Assembly (NCBI GenBank): GCA_017302755.1
Contig: JAFLCR010000049.1
Span: 1 to 12,438, forward strand
Source: Alphaproteobacteria bacterium
GTDB taxonomy: Bacteria; Pseudomonadota; Alphaproteobacteria; Rickettsiales; JAFLCR01
DNA length: 12,438 nt
Reading direction: 5' to 3'
Numbering within the stretch: the stretch's first letter is position 1; every line of letters begins with the position of its first letter. Shown here one piece after another: positions 5,704 to 12,438 of this stretch. The notes under the pieces were generated by a model, which saw only the letters and a list, made by a program, of their open reading frames with translations, was not told the origin of the DNA and searched no databases. A program made the position numbers and the translations under genes.

Positions 5704-6660
5704 ATGAACACCGCAACCGCGCCACTTCCCGCCGCCGAAATCGACCCCATCGCCGAGCTGCGCAGCCATACCCAGCCGACACTGCGGGCGACCGTTCCAG
5801 CGCTTGAAAAGCTGTTGTATACCCCCATTTCCGTGCTCGACCACGGCTTCGTGCGGGTGATCGATTACATGGGCGACGATTCGGCCATCGTGCAGGCGGC
5901 GCGCGTTTCCTACGGCCGCGGCACGCGCAAGGTGAGCGAGGATAAAGGCCTCATCAACTACCTCATGCGCCACCGCCATTCGACGCCGTTCGAGATGTGC
6001 GAAATCAAGTTCCATATCAAGCTGCCCATCTTCGTGGCGCGGCAGTGGATCCGTCACCGCACCGCGAACGTCAATGAATATTCCGCACGTTATTCCATTC
6101 TCGACCGCGAGTTCTACCTGCCCGAGCCGCAGCACCTCGCCGCCCAGGCGAAGAACAATCGCCAGGGCCGCGCCGACGTGCTCGAAGGCGCCGAAGCCGC
6201 GCGGGTGATGCAACTGCTCAAGGCCGATGCCATGCAGGTCTACGACCATTACGAGGAAATGCTCAACGAGTCGCAGGACGGCACGGAGCGCGACGCCTCG
6301 CGCCATGGCCTGGCACGCGAACTGGCGCGCATGAACCTGACGCTCAATTACTACACGCAGTGGTATTGGAAGATCGATCTGCAGAACCTGCTGCACTTCC
6401 TCTCGCTGCGCGCCGACGCGCACGCCCAGTATGAAATCCGGGTCTATGCGGAGGCGATGCTCGATATCGTGAAGCAATGGGTGCCGCACACCTACGAGGC
6501 CTTCGCCGATTACCGGCTCGGCGGCGCCATGTTCTCGGGCAAAGGAATCGCAGCGCTCAAACGCATGCTGGCGGGAGAAGCCGTCACTCAGGAGCAAAGC
6601 GGCATGAGCAAAGGGGAATGGCGGGAGTTTCTGACCGCCATCGGACGCGAAGAAGCTTGA
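5704..6660 (+). CDS. thyX: flavin-dependent thymidylate synthase ThyX
   Basis: ThyX makes dTMP from dUMP using FAD, NADPH and methylene-tetrahydrofolate. The 318-aa product contains the signature RHR-X7-S (Arg117, His118, Arg119 and Ser127 in RHRTANVNEYS). It also has YGRGTRKVSEDKGLINYL (70-87) and HSTPFEM (92-98), and a C-terminal half with LQNLLHFLSLR and HAQYEIR that completes the dUMP/FAD site. I start it at ATG 5704. The frame is open to 5524, but that stretch is the tmRNA acceptor piece and its promoter, and the added residues do not resemble ThyX. No strong Shine-Dalgarno is seen before 5704. It is divergent from ssrA, with about 100 bases between the two 5' ends. Whether thyA also exists cannot be judged. 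Confidence 0.96.
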   Translation: MNTATAPLPAAEIDPIAELRSHTQPTLRATVPALEKLLYTPISVLDHGFVRVIDYMGDDSAIVQAARVSYGRGTRKVSEDKGLINYLMRHRHSTPFEMCEIKFHIKLPIFVARQWIRHRTANVNEYSARYSILDREFYLPEPQHLAAQAKNNRQGRADVLEGAEAARVMQLLKADAMQVYDHYEEMLNESQDGTERDASRHGLARELARMNLTLNYYTQWYWKIDLQNLLHFLSLRADAHAQYEIRVYAEAMLDIVKQWVPHTYEAFADYRLGGAMFSGKGIAALKRMLAGEAVTQEQSGMSKGEWREFLTAIGREEA

Positions 6661-6762
6661 AGCCTTAAGCAAGCCTGCGATTATGCCTGCGCTGCCAATG
6701 GCAAATTGAGGCAATCTTCTATGATTTACTGAAGCCTTGCCGAAATTGTGGTAGAGTTCTTC

Positions 6763-9066
6763 ATGCGCTCCCTTCTTCCGTTTCTTCGCGGTACATCCCG
6801 CTTCTTCTTATTTCTGGAGCAAAGCTTCCTTGTCTGGCTGCCGCTGGCCGCTGGATTTCTGAGCATCGCCGTTCTGGGAATGCTTGGCTTCTGGAGCAGC
6901 ATTTCCCCCTGGTTCCACGCCCTTGTTCTTCTTTTCTGCCTTATCGCTGCCATCCGGCATTCGTGGAAAAACCGTGCGCGGTTGCGCTATCCCTCCCGCG
7001 CCGCCGCCGACCGCTGGCTGGAAACTCACAATCAGCTACCACACCAGCCGCTTCTCGCGTTGGAGGATCGGCCCGTTATCTCTTCTGACGCGCCGCTCTG
7101 GCAGCTTCACCGCGAGCGTGCCCTCGCCGCGTTGAAACGTTTAAGGCCCGCGTGGCCATCGCTACCCGTCGCCGCGCGCGACCGCTTTGCCTTGAGAGCG
7201 CCCCTACTGCTTTTTCTGGTTATAGGCTATGCGTTGGTGGGAAGCGAATTTCACCTGCGCGATGCGTTTCTGCCCGCCATTCAAAGCCCCTATCTCGGCG
7301 ACGGGGCAACGGTGGAAGCGCGCGTTACACCGCCCGGTTATACGGGTAAAACCGTGACGGTGCTGACCTCATCTTCGCAGCAGCCGGTGGAAGTTCCCGA
7401 AGGAAGTGTTCTGGATCTCCGGGTTCGCGGCAGCTTCTGGACGCCACGCCTGCGTGCGGGAGAAACGCGCATCGCCATGAAACGTGATACGGACGGCAGC
7501 TATCACGCGACTGCAACCATCACCGGAGGCAGCCGCATCACCGCCAGCGCCGCACTGCGCACTCTTGCTGACTGGAGAGTCAAGGTGATCGCCGACCTCC
7601 CCCCCGTACTTGGGGTGCTGAAAATGCCGGAAAAAACCGTAACCGGCGCCATGAAAATCGAATTCGACGCGGAAGATGATTATGGCGTCACCGGGGCCAG
7701 TGCTGTCATTGCTTTTGATGCCAACGCAGGTATGTCGATCCCTCCTACGGAAGAATTGACGCTGGATCTCCCCGCGAACGGGCGAAAGAAAATCCAGGCG
7801 CCCAGCTACCATGAAGTGGGGTTCCATGACCTTGCGGGGCTTCCTGTCACTATGCGGATCGAGGCCCAGGACGCCGCAGGGCATATGACACGCGGGCCGG
7901 AGGTGAAGTTCATCCTTCCGGAAGCCGAGTTCCGTCATCCGGTCGCCAAGGCCATCATCGCCGAACGCAAGAAACTGGAAACCACACCCGCGCCGCGGGA
8001 GGAGGTATCCATCGCGCTGGGCATGCTTGCCTCGAAACCTGGCAGCTACGGCGGGGACCTGATCACCTTTCTTGCCCTGGATACCGCCTCGCTGCGCCTC
8101 GCCTATGATATGAAAGGGCGCGATACCGAATCCGTCCGCCTCATGCTGTGGCGCACAGCCGTGCATGTCGAGCAGGCCGGAACCGCCGAGAAGCGTGACG
8201 CGCTGCGTCAGGCCATGCAAAAACTCAAAGAAGCGCTCGCTTCGGGAAAAACTTCGGAAATCAATCACGCCTGGCAGGAAGCCATGCGCCGGATGCGCGA
8301 ATTTCTTGAGGCACGGGCAAAATCCATGCCCGAGAACATGCAGACGCTGCAACGTCTTCAGGCTGCCAATCTCGCACAGGCGATGCAGCAGATGCTTGAT
8401 ACCGCCACCACAGGCAACCGCGACCAGGCGCAGGAAATGCTGAACCGCATTGAGCAGGCGATGGAAGAATCGCCCGCCATGACTCTACCGCCCGCGTTGC
8501 TGCAGAAAGCCCTGGAAACGGCCGCCGCGCTTTCCAAACTGCGTAAGGATCAGGCCCAACTGAAGCAGGACACTACCACACCGCAGCAGCAGAGCCAGTC
8601 TCTCCAGCAGCGCCAGCAATCGCTCGCCAAACAGGCGAATCAGGTTTCTCAAGCCTTGAAACAATGCCAGGGCGGCGGGCTGGCGCTCCCCGGAGGCGAA
8701 GCCCTGGGCAGCGCCAAAGAAGCCATGGCGCGCGCCGCGCAAGCACTGGAAAATGGCAACCGCCTTTCGGCCCTGGCCGCGCAGCAAGAAGCACTCGACA
8801 AGTTGAACGAGGCCATGGATGCCATGAAATCCGCCATGCAGGGCAAGCCCGGCCAGGGCGGCATGCCAATGGGGCTGGGCTTCGGGCTTGAATCCTTCAT
8901 GGGCGATGAGAATGGGACCGGACTTTTCGGCACCATTAAAGTGCCGGACGAAGGCACGCTGCAGCGCAGCCGCCGCATTCAGCAGGAATTGCAGCGCCGC
9001 GCCGGAGAGCGCGACCGCCCCCAAACCGAGCTGGAATATATCGACCGACTGCTGGAAATGTATTAG
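6763..9066 (+). CDS. DUF4175 / TIGR02302-like alphaproteobacterial membrane protein
   Basis: This is a large protein of about 767 aa. Two membrane segments lie near residues 20-45 and 50-66. A cytoplasmic linker has the family-like RWLETHNQLPHQPLLALEDRP and LWQLHRERA, and a third span is near 146-163. A beta-rich extracytoplasmic region (about 170-390) follows. The C-terminal third is helical and low in complexity, with many Met/Ala/Gln residues, a Gln/Ser-rich run near 600-640 and a Gly/Met-rich loop near 680-700. It ends in a charged helix (ELEYIDRLLEMY). This layout fits TIGR02302/DUF4175, a family restricted to alphaproteobacteria and without a known function. I chose ATG 6763 over GTG 6748 because GGTAGAG lies close upstream. 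A role in the cell envelope is only an inference from topology. Confidence 0.85.
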   Translation: MRSLLPFLRGTSRFFLFLEQSFLVWLPLAAGFLSIAVLGMLGFWSSISPWFHALVLLFCLIAAIRHSWKNRARLRYPSRAAADRWLETHNQLPHQPLLALEDRPVISSDAPLWQLHRERALAALKRLRPAWPSLPVAARDRFALRAPLLLFLVIGYALVGSEFHLRDAFLPAIQSPYLGDGATVEARVTPPGYTGKTVTVLTSSSQQPVEVPEGSVLDLRVRGSFWTPRLRAGETRIAMKRDTDGSYHATATITGGSRITASAALRTLADWRVKVIADLPPVLGVLKMPEKTVTGAMKIEFDAEDDYGVTGASAVIAFDANAGMSIPPTEELTLDLPANGRKKIQAPSYHEVGFHDLAGLPVTMRIEAQDAAGHMTRGPEVKFILPEAEFRHPVAKAIIAERKKLETTPAPREEVSIALGMLASKPGSYGGDLITFLALDTASLRLAYDMKGRDTESVRLMLWRTAVHVEQAGTAEKRDALRQAMQKLKEALASGKTSEINHAWQEAMRRMREFLEARAKSMPENMQTLQRLQAANLAQAMQQMLDTATTGNRDQAQEMLNRIEQAMEESPAMTLPPALLQKALETAAALSKLRKDQAQLKQDTTTPQQQSQSLQQRQQSLAKQANQVSQALKQCQGGGLALPGGEALGSAKEAMARAAQALENGNRLSALAAQQEALDKLNEAMDAMKSAMQGKPGQGGMPMGLGFGLESFMGDENGTGLFGTIKVPDEGTLQRSRRIQQELQRRAGERDRPQTELEYIDRLLEMY

Positions 9067-9078
9067 CCATTTAAAAAA

Positions 9079-9084
9079 TATAAT
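9079..9084 (+). promoter_or_regulatory. possible -10 element upstream of cysQ
   Basis: A perfect TATAAT in the AT-rich 30-base gap lies 12 bases before the cysQ start, so a transcript from it would have a very short or no leader. The -35 position (inside the upstream gene's end) has no good match. Chance in AT-rich DNA is quite possible. Confidence 0.2.
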
Positions 9085-9096
9085 TCGTCAAAGCTT

Positions 9097-9936
9097 ATGA
9101 TCACCGTTTCCGAGCGCCTTGCCATGCTTCCCGACGTACTCGCCTGTACGCGCGAAGCGGGCGATATTCTGCTTTCGCTTTACCGCACAGACCTCGCCGT
9201 CAGCCGCAAGGACGACCATTCACCCGTCACCGAAGCAGACCAGAAAGCAGATGCGCACATCGTGGCGGCTTTGTTACGCCTGACGCCCAATATTCCTGTG
9301 ATCTCGGAGGAAGGCGATCTGCCAGAAGATTTCTCCCAAGAAGCATTGGAGCGTTTCTGGCTGGTCGACCCTCTCGACGGCACGCGGAGTTTCCTCAAAG
9401 GCACGGGACAATTCACCGTAAACATCGCCCTCATCGAGGCAGGGGTGCCGGTGCTCGGCTCCATCCTCATTCCTACCGAAAATATGCTTTATTACGGTGT
9501 GCCCGGCCATGGCAGCTTCCGGGAAAAGAACGGGAACAAAGCGGAACCCATTCAGGCCCGCAGGCAATCAGCAAAGGGGTTGGATGTGGTGGTGAGCCAC
9601 TCGCACCTCACGCCTGAAACGGAAGCCTATCTGGCACCAATCCCTGTCGCCTCCCGGGTATCGGCAGCCAGCTCTCTTAAATTCTGCGTGGTGGCGGAAG
9701 GCAAAGCCGATCTCTATCCCCGCTTCGGCCCGACCATGGAGTGGGACACCGCCGCAGGACATGCCATCCTGCTTGCGGCGGGCGGTGCCGTGGAAACGCC
9801 GTACGGTGCGCCGCTGTTATACAATAAGCACGGCTTCCGCAATCCGCCTTTCATCGCCACGGGTATCAAGCCGCCGCTGCCGGAACCGGCGGGCGTGCCC
9901 GTCGATCCGTTCGCACCGTTTTATCCAAAGAATTAG
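9097..9936 (+). CDS. cysQ: 3'(2'),5'-bisphosphate nucleotidase, CysQ-like
   Basis: This 279-aa protein is a Mg2+-dependent phosphatase of the inositol-monophosphatase superfamily. Metal-site residues are visible: Glu71-Glu72 in PVISEEGD, the DPLDGT motif with Asp91 and Asp94 followed by RSFLKG, and the second motif WDTAAGHAIL with Asp217. The stretch DLYPRFGPTMEWDTAAGHA is characteristic of CysQ rather than SuhB. CysQ turns 3'-phosphoadenosine-5'-phosphate into AMP and phosphate, removing an inhibitory by-product of sulfate assimilation. No other sulfur genes are nearby. The start ATG 9097 comes 30 bases after the DUF4175 gene without a clear Shine-Dalgarno. Its stop overlaps that of convergent grxD by 4 bases. 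Confidence 0.92.
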   Translation: MITVSERLAMLPDVLACTREAGDILLSLYRTDLAVSRKDDHSPVTEADQKADAHIVAALLRLTPNIPVISEEGDLPEDFSQEALERFWLVDPLDGTRSFLKGTGQFTVNIALIEAGVPVLGSILIPTENMLYYGVPGHGSFREKNGNKAEPIQARRQSAKGLDVVVSHSHLTPETEAYLAPIPVASRVSAASSLKFCVVAEGKADLYPRFGPTMEWDTAAGHAILLAAGGAVETPYGAPLLYNKHGFRNPPFIATGIKPPLPEPAGVPVDPFAPFYPKN

Positions 9937-10268
9937 GCGGCGGTTTTAATGCCTTTGTCTTTCAGCAGCGTCTGAAGCTCACCGCTGGCGAACATCTCAC
10001 GGGTGATATCGCAGCCGCCGATGAATTCGCCCTTGATGTAAAGCTGTGGAATGGTCGGCCAGTCGGAGAACTGTTTCACACCGTCCCACACCGCGCGGTC
10101 GGCCAGGACGTTCACGCCCTTATACGGCACACCGAGCTGGTTAAGTATCTGCGCCACCACCGCCGAAAAACCGCATTGCGGCATCTGCGGCGTGCCCTTC
10201 ATATAAAGCACGATGTCGTTGTTTTTGATGTCTTCGCGGATCGCACCGAAGATTTCAGGTTCCGTCAT
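9933..10268 (-). CDS. grxD: monothiol glutaredoxin Grx4 (CGFS type)
   Basis: The 111-aa product has the monothiol active site CGFS (Cys32-Ser35), Lys24 in LYMKGTPQMPQ for glutathione binding, WPTIPQLYIKGEFIGGCDI (70-88) and the C-terminal helix. These are the marks of Grx4/Grx5 proteins, which hold a glutathione-ligated [2Fe-2S] cluster and act in cluster delivery, often as heterodimers with BolA proteins. The start ATG 10268 has a strong Shine-Dalgarno (AAGGAGA). It is the last gene of the rsmI-yraN-BON-bolA-grxD run, 41 bases after the bolA-like gene. Confidence 0.97.
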   Translation of the reverse strand: MTEPEIFGAIREDIKNNDIVLYMKGTPQMPQCGFSAVVAQILNQLGVPYKGVNVLADRAVWDGVKQFSDWPTIPQLYIKGEFIGGCDITREMFASGELQTLLKDKGIKTAA

Positions 10269-10309
10269 GGAAGTCTCCTTGATTGCTGAACTTTTACAGG
10301 GCGCAAATA

Positions 10310-10540
10310 TTAACGCGCGCTCGTCTTCATCGCAAGGGCGTGGAGCGTGGTGCCTAGAATGCCATCCAGTGCGCGCTGCACCATGCGGTGCTGCTCGACT
10401 CTGCTTTTGCCGGCAAACGCCTCGCTGACAATGGAGACTTCGTAATGGTCGCGGTCCCCCACCGTATCGCGCAGCACGATCTCCGCGCCCGGGAAGGATT
10501 CACGAAGTTTTTGTTCCAATACAGAAGCTTCTACGGCCAT
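10310..10540 (-). CDS. BolA-family protein
   Basis: This 76-aa protein has the BolA fold signatures: DHYEVSIVSEAFAGKSRVEQHRMV (about 31-54) and LHALAMKT (about 66-73), including the conserved histidines that ligate the shared iron-sulfur cluster with a CGFS glutaredoxin. It resembles the short BolA/IbaG type common in alphaproteobacteria, next to grxD. I chose ATG 10540, one base after the stop of the BON gene (TGA-T-ATG), over an upstream in-frame start at 10576. The longer form would overlap the BON gene and add 12 residues unlike the family N-terminus. The role in Fe-S handling is inferred from family and neighbour. Confidence 0.94.
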   Translation of the reverse strand: MAVEASVLEQKLRESFPGAEIVLRDTVGDRDHYEVSIVSEAFAGKSRVEQHRMVQRALDGILGTTLHALAMKTSAR

Positions 10541-10541
10541 A

Positions 10542-11243
10542 TCAACGCGCGTCAATGCTATCCAGCGGGCGGACAACGGGTTCCGTGGGATAAGACGGTG
10601 ATTCTGCGGGTGATGGTTGCGATTCCCGAGGTGACGATGTGGTCACCGCCCGCTCGTTGCGCCTGGGATCGTCCTTGAGAATGACATGGTTGATCACTTT
10701 TTTCACGCCACTGACCGTGCGGGCGATGGTCAGCGCCTTGTCCAGCTCGCGCTGATCCTGGGCGATGCCGAACAGGTAAACTTCCTGGTTGATGGTCTCG
10801 ATCGAGTAGTTGATGGACTTCAGGTTCTTTTCGAACAGCATCTTGCTTTTGATCTGCGTCGAGATCCATGCATCCTTCGCATAATCGCGGACGCTGGACT
10901 GGTCCGTCACCTTCAGCTCGTTGATGACTTCCTTTACCCCTTTTACTTTCCAGGCCAGCCGCACTGCTTCCAGCGCCCCCTGATCGGTAGGAACCTTGCC
11001 GGTCAGCAGCACCCTGCCCTCATCCACCCGGGTTTCGATGTTGGTAAACAGGTTGTCTACATTCGATTGAATGTAATTGTGGTTGATCTCCGCCTGGATC
11101 ACAGCGTCGTCCACCGCTGAACCAACCGATTTTTCCTTGGCGATGGTCATGCCCGTCGCCGCCGCGCCGCCGGCCACGAGGGGCACGCAGCCGCCGACTC
11201 CGGCGCACAGCGCCATGCAGGTAAAGAGACGAAGAATGGTCAT
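10542..11243 (-). CDS. lipoprotein with two BON domains (DolP/YraP-like)
   Basis: The 233-aa protein begins with a lipoprotein signal (hydrophobic core, then VGGC with Cys19 as the lipidated residue). Two BON domains follow, at about residues 45-112 (ending VKGVKEVINELKV) and 120-189 (ending VSGVKKVINHVIL). The tail (190-233) is rich in Pro, Ser and Glu. Dual-BON lipoproteins such as E. coli DolP (YraP) bind anionic phospholipid at the outer membrane and support its integrity. The neighbourhood agrees, since yraN lies near yraP in E. coli too, but orthology is inferred. The Pro-rich tail is longer than in E. coli DolP. ATG 11243 has a good Shine-Dalgarno (GAGGAA). It lies 27 bases after yraN and one base before the bolA-like gene. 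Confidence 0.9.
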   Translation of the reverse strand: MTILRLFTCMALCAGVGGCVPLVAGGAAATGMTIAKEKSVGSAVDDAVIQAEINHNYIQSNVDNLFTNIETRVDEGRVLLTGKVPTDQGALEAVRLAWKVKGVKEVINELKVTDQSSVRDYAKDAWISTQIKSKMLFEKNLKSINYSIETINQEVYLFGIAQDQRELDKALTIARTVSGVKKVINHVILKDDPRRNERAVTTSSPRESQPSPAESPSYPTEPVVRPLDSIDAR

Positions 11244-11270
11244 GGCTTCCTCATGATGCGTTTGTGTCCC

Positions 11271-11648
11271 TTATACCCTTTCCTGCCAGGCATCGGCAAG
11301 ATGGATCGGCCATTTTCCGGGAATCACGGCGATCATGTCGCAGCGCAGCACTTGATCCTGAAACCCGTGCTGCGCCGCAAAACCCTCCAACACCCGAAGA
11401 ATGCGCTGCTGCTGTTCTGCGCGCAGAGATTCCATCGCTTCCCGCAGACCGAAGCGCCGCTTTACTTCAACGGCCACCAACGTGTTGCCGCGCCGGGCGA
11501 CCAGATCGATCTCTCCGGCCGCCACTCGGTAGCGGCGGGCCAGGATGCGGTATCCCTTCATTCTGAGCCACCATACCGCTAACGTCTCGGCCCATGCGCC
11601 GTCCGCATGAGCTTTACTTCCTCGCAAGCGACGGGTTTCAGAGGCCAT
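11271..11648 (-). CDS. yraN: UPF0102 family protein YraN, endonuclease-like
   Basis: The 125-aa protein is the usual size of YraN (UPF0102). It contains the pattern GEIDLVARRGNTLVAVEVKRR, with Glu46, Asp48, Glu61 and Lys63 forming a PD-(D/E)XK-nuclease-like set. Other visible features are AETLAVWWLRMKGYRILARRYR near the start and a C-terminal RCDMIAVIPGKWP. The cellular role of this widespread family is unsettled; Holliday-junction-resolvase-like activity has been suggested from the fold. It overlaps the end of rsmI by 11 bases, so coupling is likely. The rsmI-yraN pairing is common in proteobacteria. Confidence 0.94.
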   Translation of the reverse strand: MASETRRLRGSKAHADGAWAETLAVWWLRMKGYRILARRYRVAAGEIDLVARRGNTLVAVEVKRRFGLREAMESLRAEQQQRILRVLEGFAAQHGFQDQVLRCDMIAVIPGKWPIHLADAWQERV

Positions 11649-12438
11649 CTTTAATCTTCAGGGCCAGAGCGTATACCTGGGCGCGCGGCATGCCCGTGGT
11701 CGATGCAACTTCAGCCACGGCCTCCTTCACCGACAGCGCGCCAATCCGTGCCCGTAACAGAGCCTCCACCTCCGCTTCCGCCACCGCGCCAGATTCCGCC
11801 GGCGGTGCGACCGCGATCACGATCTCGCCTTTCGGCGCTCCCTGCGCCTCGTAATGCGCGCAGAGGGAGGACAGCGTGTCCCTCCTGATTTCCTCGAATT
11901 TCTTGGTTAATTCACGCGCCACGGAGGCCTCGCGGTTTCCTAAAACGCTGCGCATATCTGCCAAAGAAGCCTCAAGGCGCGAAGGAGATTCGTAGAAAAC
12001 GAGGGTCGCAGGAATGCGCTGCAATTCCTGAAGAATTTTGATTCTTGCTGCCTGCTTGGGCGGCAGGAAACCCTGAAAGAAAAAGCGATCGGTCGGCAGC
12101 CCCGCCAGGGTCAGCGCCGTGATGGCTGCGCACGGACCGGGCAGGCTGGTGACGGGAATGCCCGCCGCCACGACGTCGCGCACCAGCTTGTATCCGGGAT
12201 CGGAAATGCACGGCGTGCCCGCATCTGTCACCAGGGCGACCACCGCGCCCTCCCGCAAGCGGGCGAGCAATTTCGGCCGCATCTCCGCCGCGTTGTGTTC
12301 GTGATACGCCATCGTTTTCGCGGCAATGCCGTAGCGGTCGAGCAGCACGCGCGTCACCCGCGTATCCTCGCAGGCGATGAGCTGCGCGGCCTTCAATTCC
12401 TCGACGGCGCGGAAGGTCATGTCGCCCAGATTGCCGAT
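11638..12438 (-). CDS. rsmI: 16S rRNA 2'-O-ribose C1402 methyltransferase RsmI (5' end outside window)
   Basis: RsmI methylates the ribose of C1402 in 16S rRNA. The window shows 266 residues to the stop, starting IGNLGDMTFRAVEELKAA. This corresponds to the normal PIGNLGD motif near residue 10, so only a few N-terminal codons are missing and the ATG within the frame at 12420 is not the true start. Motifs visible are CEDTRVTRVLL, the SAM-site stretch LVTDAGTPCISDPGYKLV, and SLPGPCAAITALTLAGLPTDRFFFQGFLP, where the usual Ser after PGP is Cys. The C-terminus is a helical region with SVKEAVAEVA. It is the first gene seen of the right-hand minus-strand operon and overlaps yraN by 11 bases. Confidence 0.96.
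   Translation of the reverse strand: MGNLGDMTFRAVEELKAAQLIACEDTRVTRVLLDRYGIAAKTMAYHEHNAAEMRPKLLARLREGAVVALVTDAGTPCISDPGYKLVRDVVAAGIPVTSLPGPCAAITALTLAGLPTDRFFFQGFLPPKQAARIKILQELQRIPATLVFYESPSRLEASLADMRSVLGNREASVARELTKKFEEIRRDTLSSLCAHYEAQGAPKGEIVIAVAPPAESGAVAEAEVEALLRARIGALSVKEAVAEVASTTGMPRAQVYALALKIKDGL

Noticed and set aside
5635..6714. 359-aa minus-strand open frame
   Set aside because: It is antisense to thyX, whose RHR-X7-S motif and full-length similarity are unambiguous. It is His/Gly/Val-rich shadow sequence.
6720..6725. TATGAT as a promoter -10 for the DUF4175-like gene
   Set aside because: It matches the -10 at five of six positions, but no -35 lies at 16-18 bases upstream, so I could not support it.
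7369..8352. 327-aa minus-strand open frame, and a 179-aa one at 8485-9024
   Set aside because: They are shadows of the DUF4175-like gene in high-GC DNA and lack any recognisable domain.
8578..8660. CAG-type repeat in the DUF4175-like gene as a tandem repeat locus
   Set aside because: The run is irregular and in frame, and it encodes a Gln/Ser-rich segment. No exact repeat unit is maintained.
1..12438. CRISPR array, defence island, toxin-antitoxin pair or prophage
   Set aside because: I found no regularly spaced repeats and no pair of small overlapping genes of toxin-antitoxin type. Nearly every gene is a recognisable chromosomal family.

Overview
The window looks like ordinary chromosome from an alphaproteobacterium of moderately high GC. 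Four things support this: a circularly permuted (two-piece) tmRNA gene, an alpha-type SspB adaptor, a large DUF4175/TIGR02302-like membrane protein, and a BolA-like/CGFS-glutaredoxin pair. I see no insertion sequence, integrase, phage gene or CRISPR array. The genus cannot be fixed from the sequence alone.

Left part (1-4580). A membrane sensor histidine kinase on the minus strand runs off the left edge. It is divergent from a secreted PCu(A)C-type copper chaperone, with only 22 bases between the proposed start codons. Next comes a compact plus-strand housekeeping cluster: infA (IF-1), maf (nucleotide pyrophosphatase, overlapping infA with a GTG start) and yacG (56-aa zinc protein). Then follow tRNA-Phe(GAA), an unrecognised 192-aa protein and a LysE-family exporter.

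Middle part (4583-6660). A minus-strand trans-translation module holds the tmRNA gene ssrA, in permuted order (acceptor piece, spacer, coding piece), and downstream of it sspB, whose product delivers ssrA-tagged proteins to ClpXP. The predicted tag is 21 codons long and looks like two tags fused head to tail (ANDNVALA, then ANDNFAVEVANAA). Divergent from ssrA is thyX, the flavin-dependent thymidylate synthase. An open frame extends thyX upstream through the tmRNA acceptor piece, but that extension is almost certainly not protein.

Right part (6763-12438). On the plus strand are the DUF4175-like protein and a CysQ-type phosphatase. Converging on them is a tight minus-strand operon that enters from the right edge: rsmI (5' end missing), yraN, a two-BON-domain lipoprotein (DolP/YraP-like), a bolA-like gene and grxD. 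It combines rRNA methylation, an outer-membrane lipoprotein and the BolA-Grx iron-sulfur pair.

The most interesting observation is the ssrA-sspB module with its tandem tag. Everything else is recognisable core genome apart from the 192-aa orphan. Long open frames antisense to the kinase, thyX and the DUF4175 gene are composition shadows and are not annotated.
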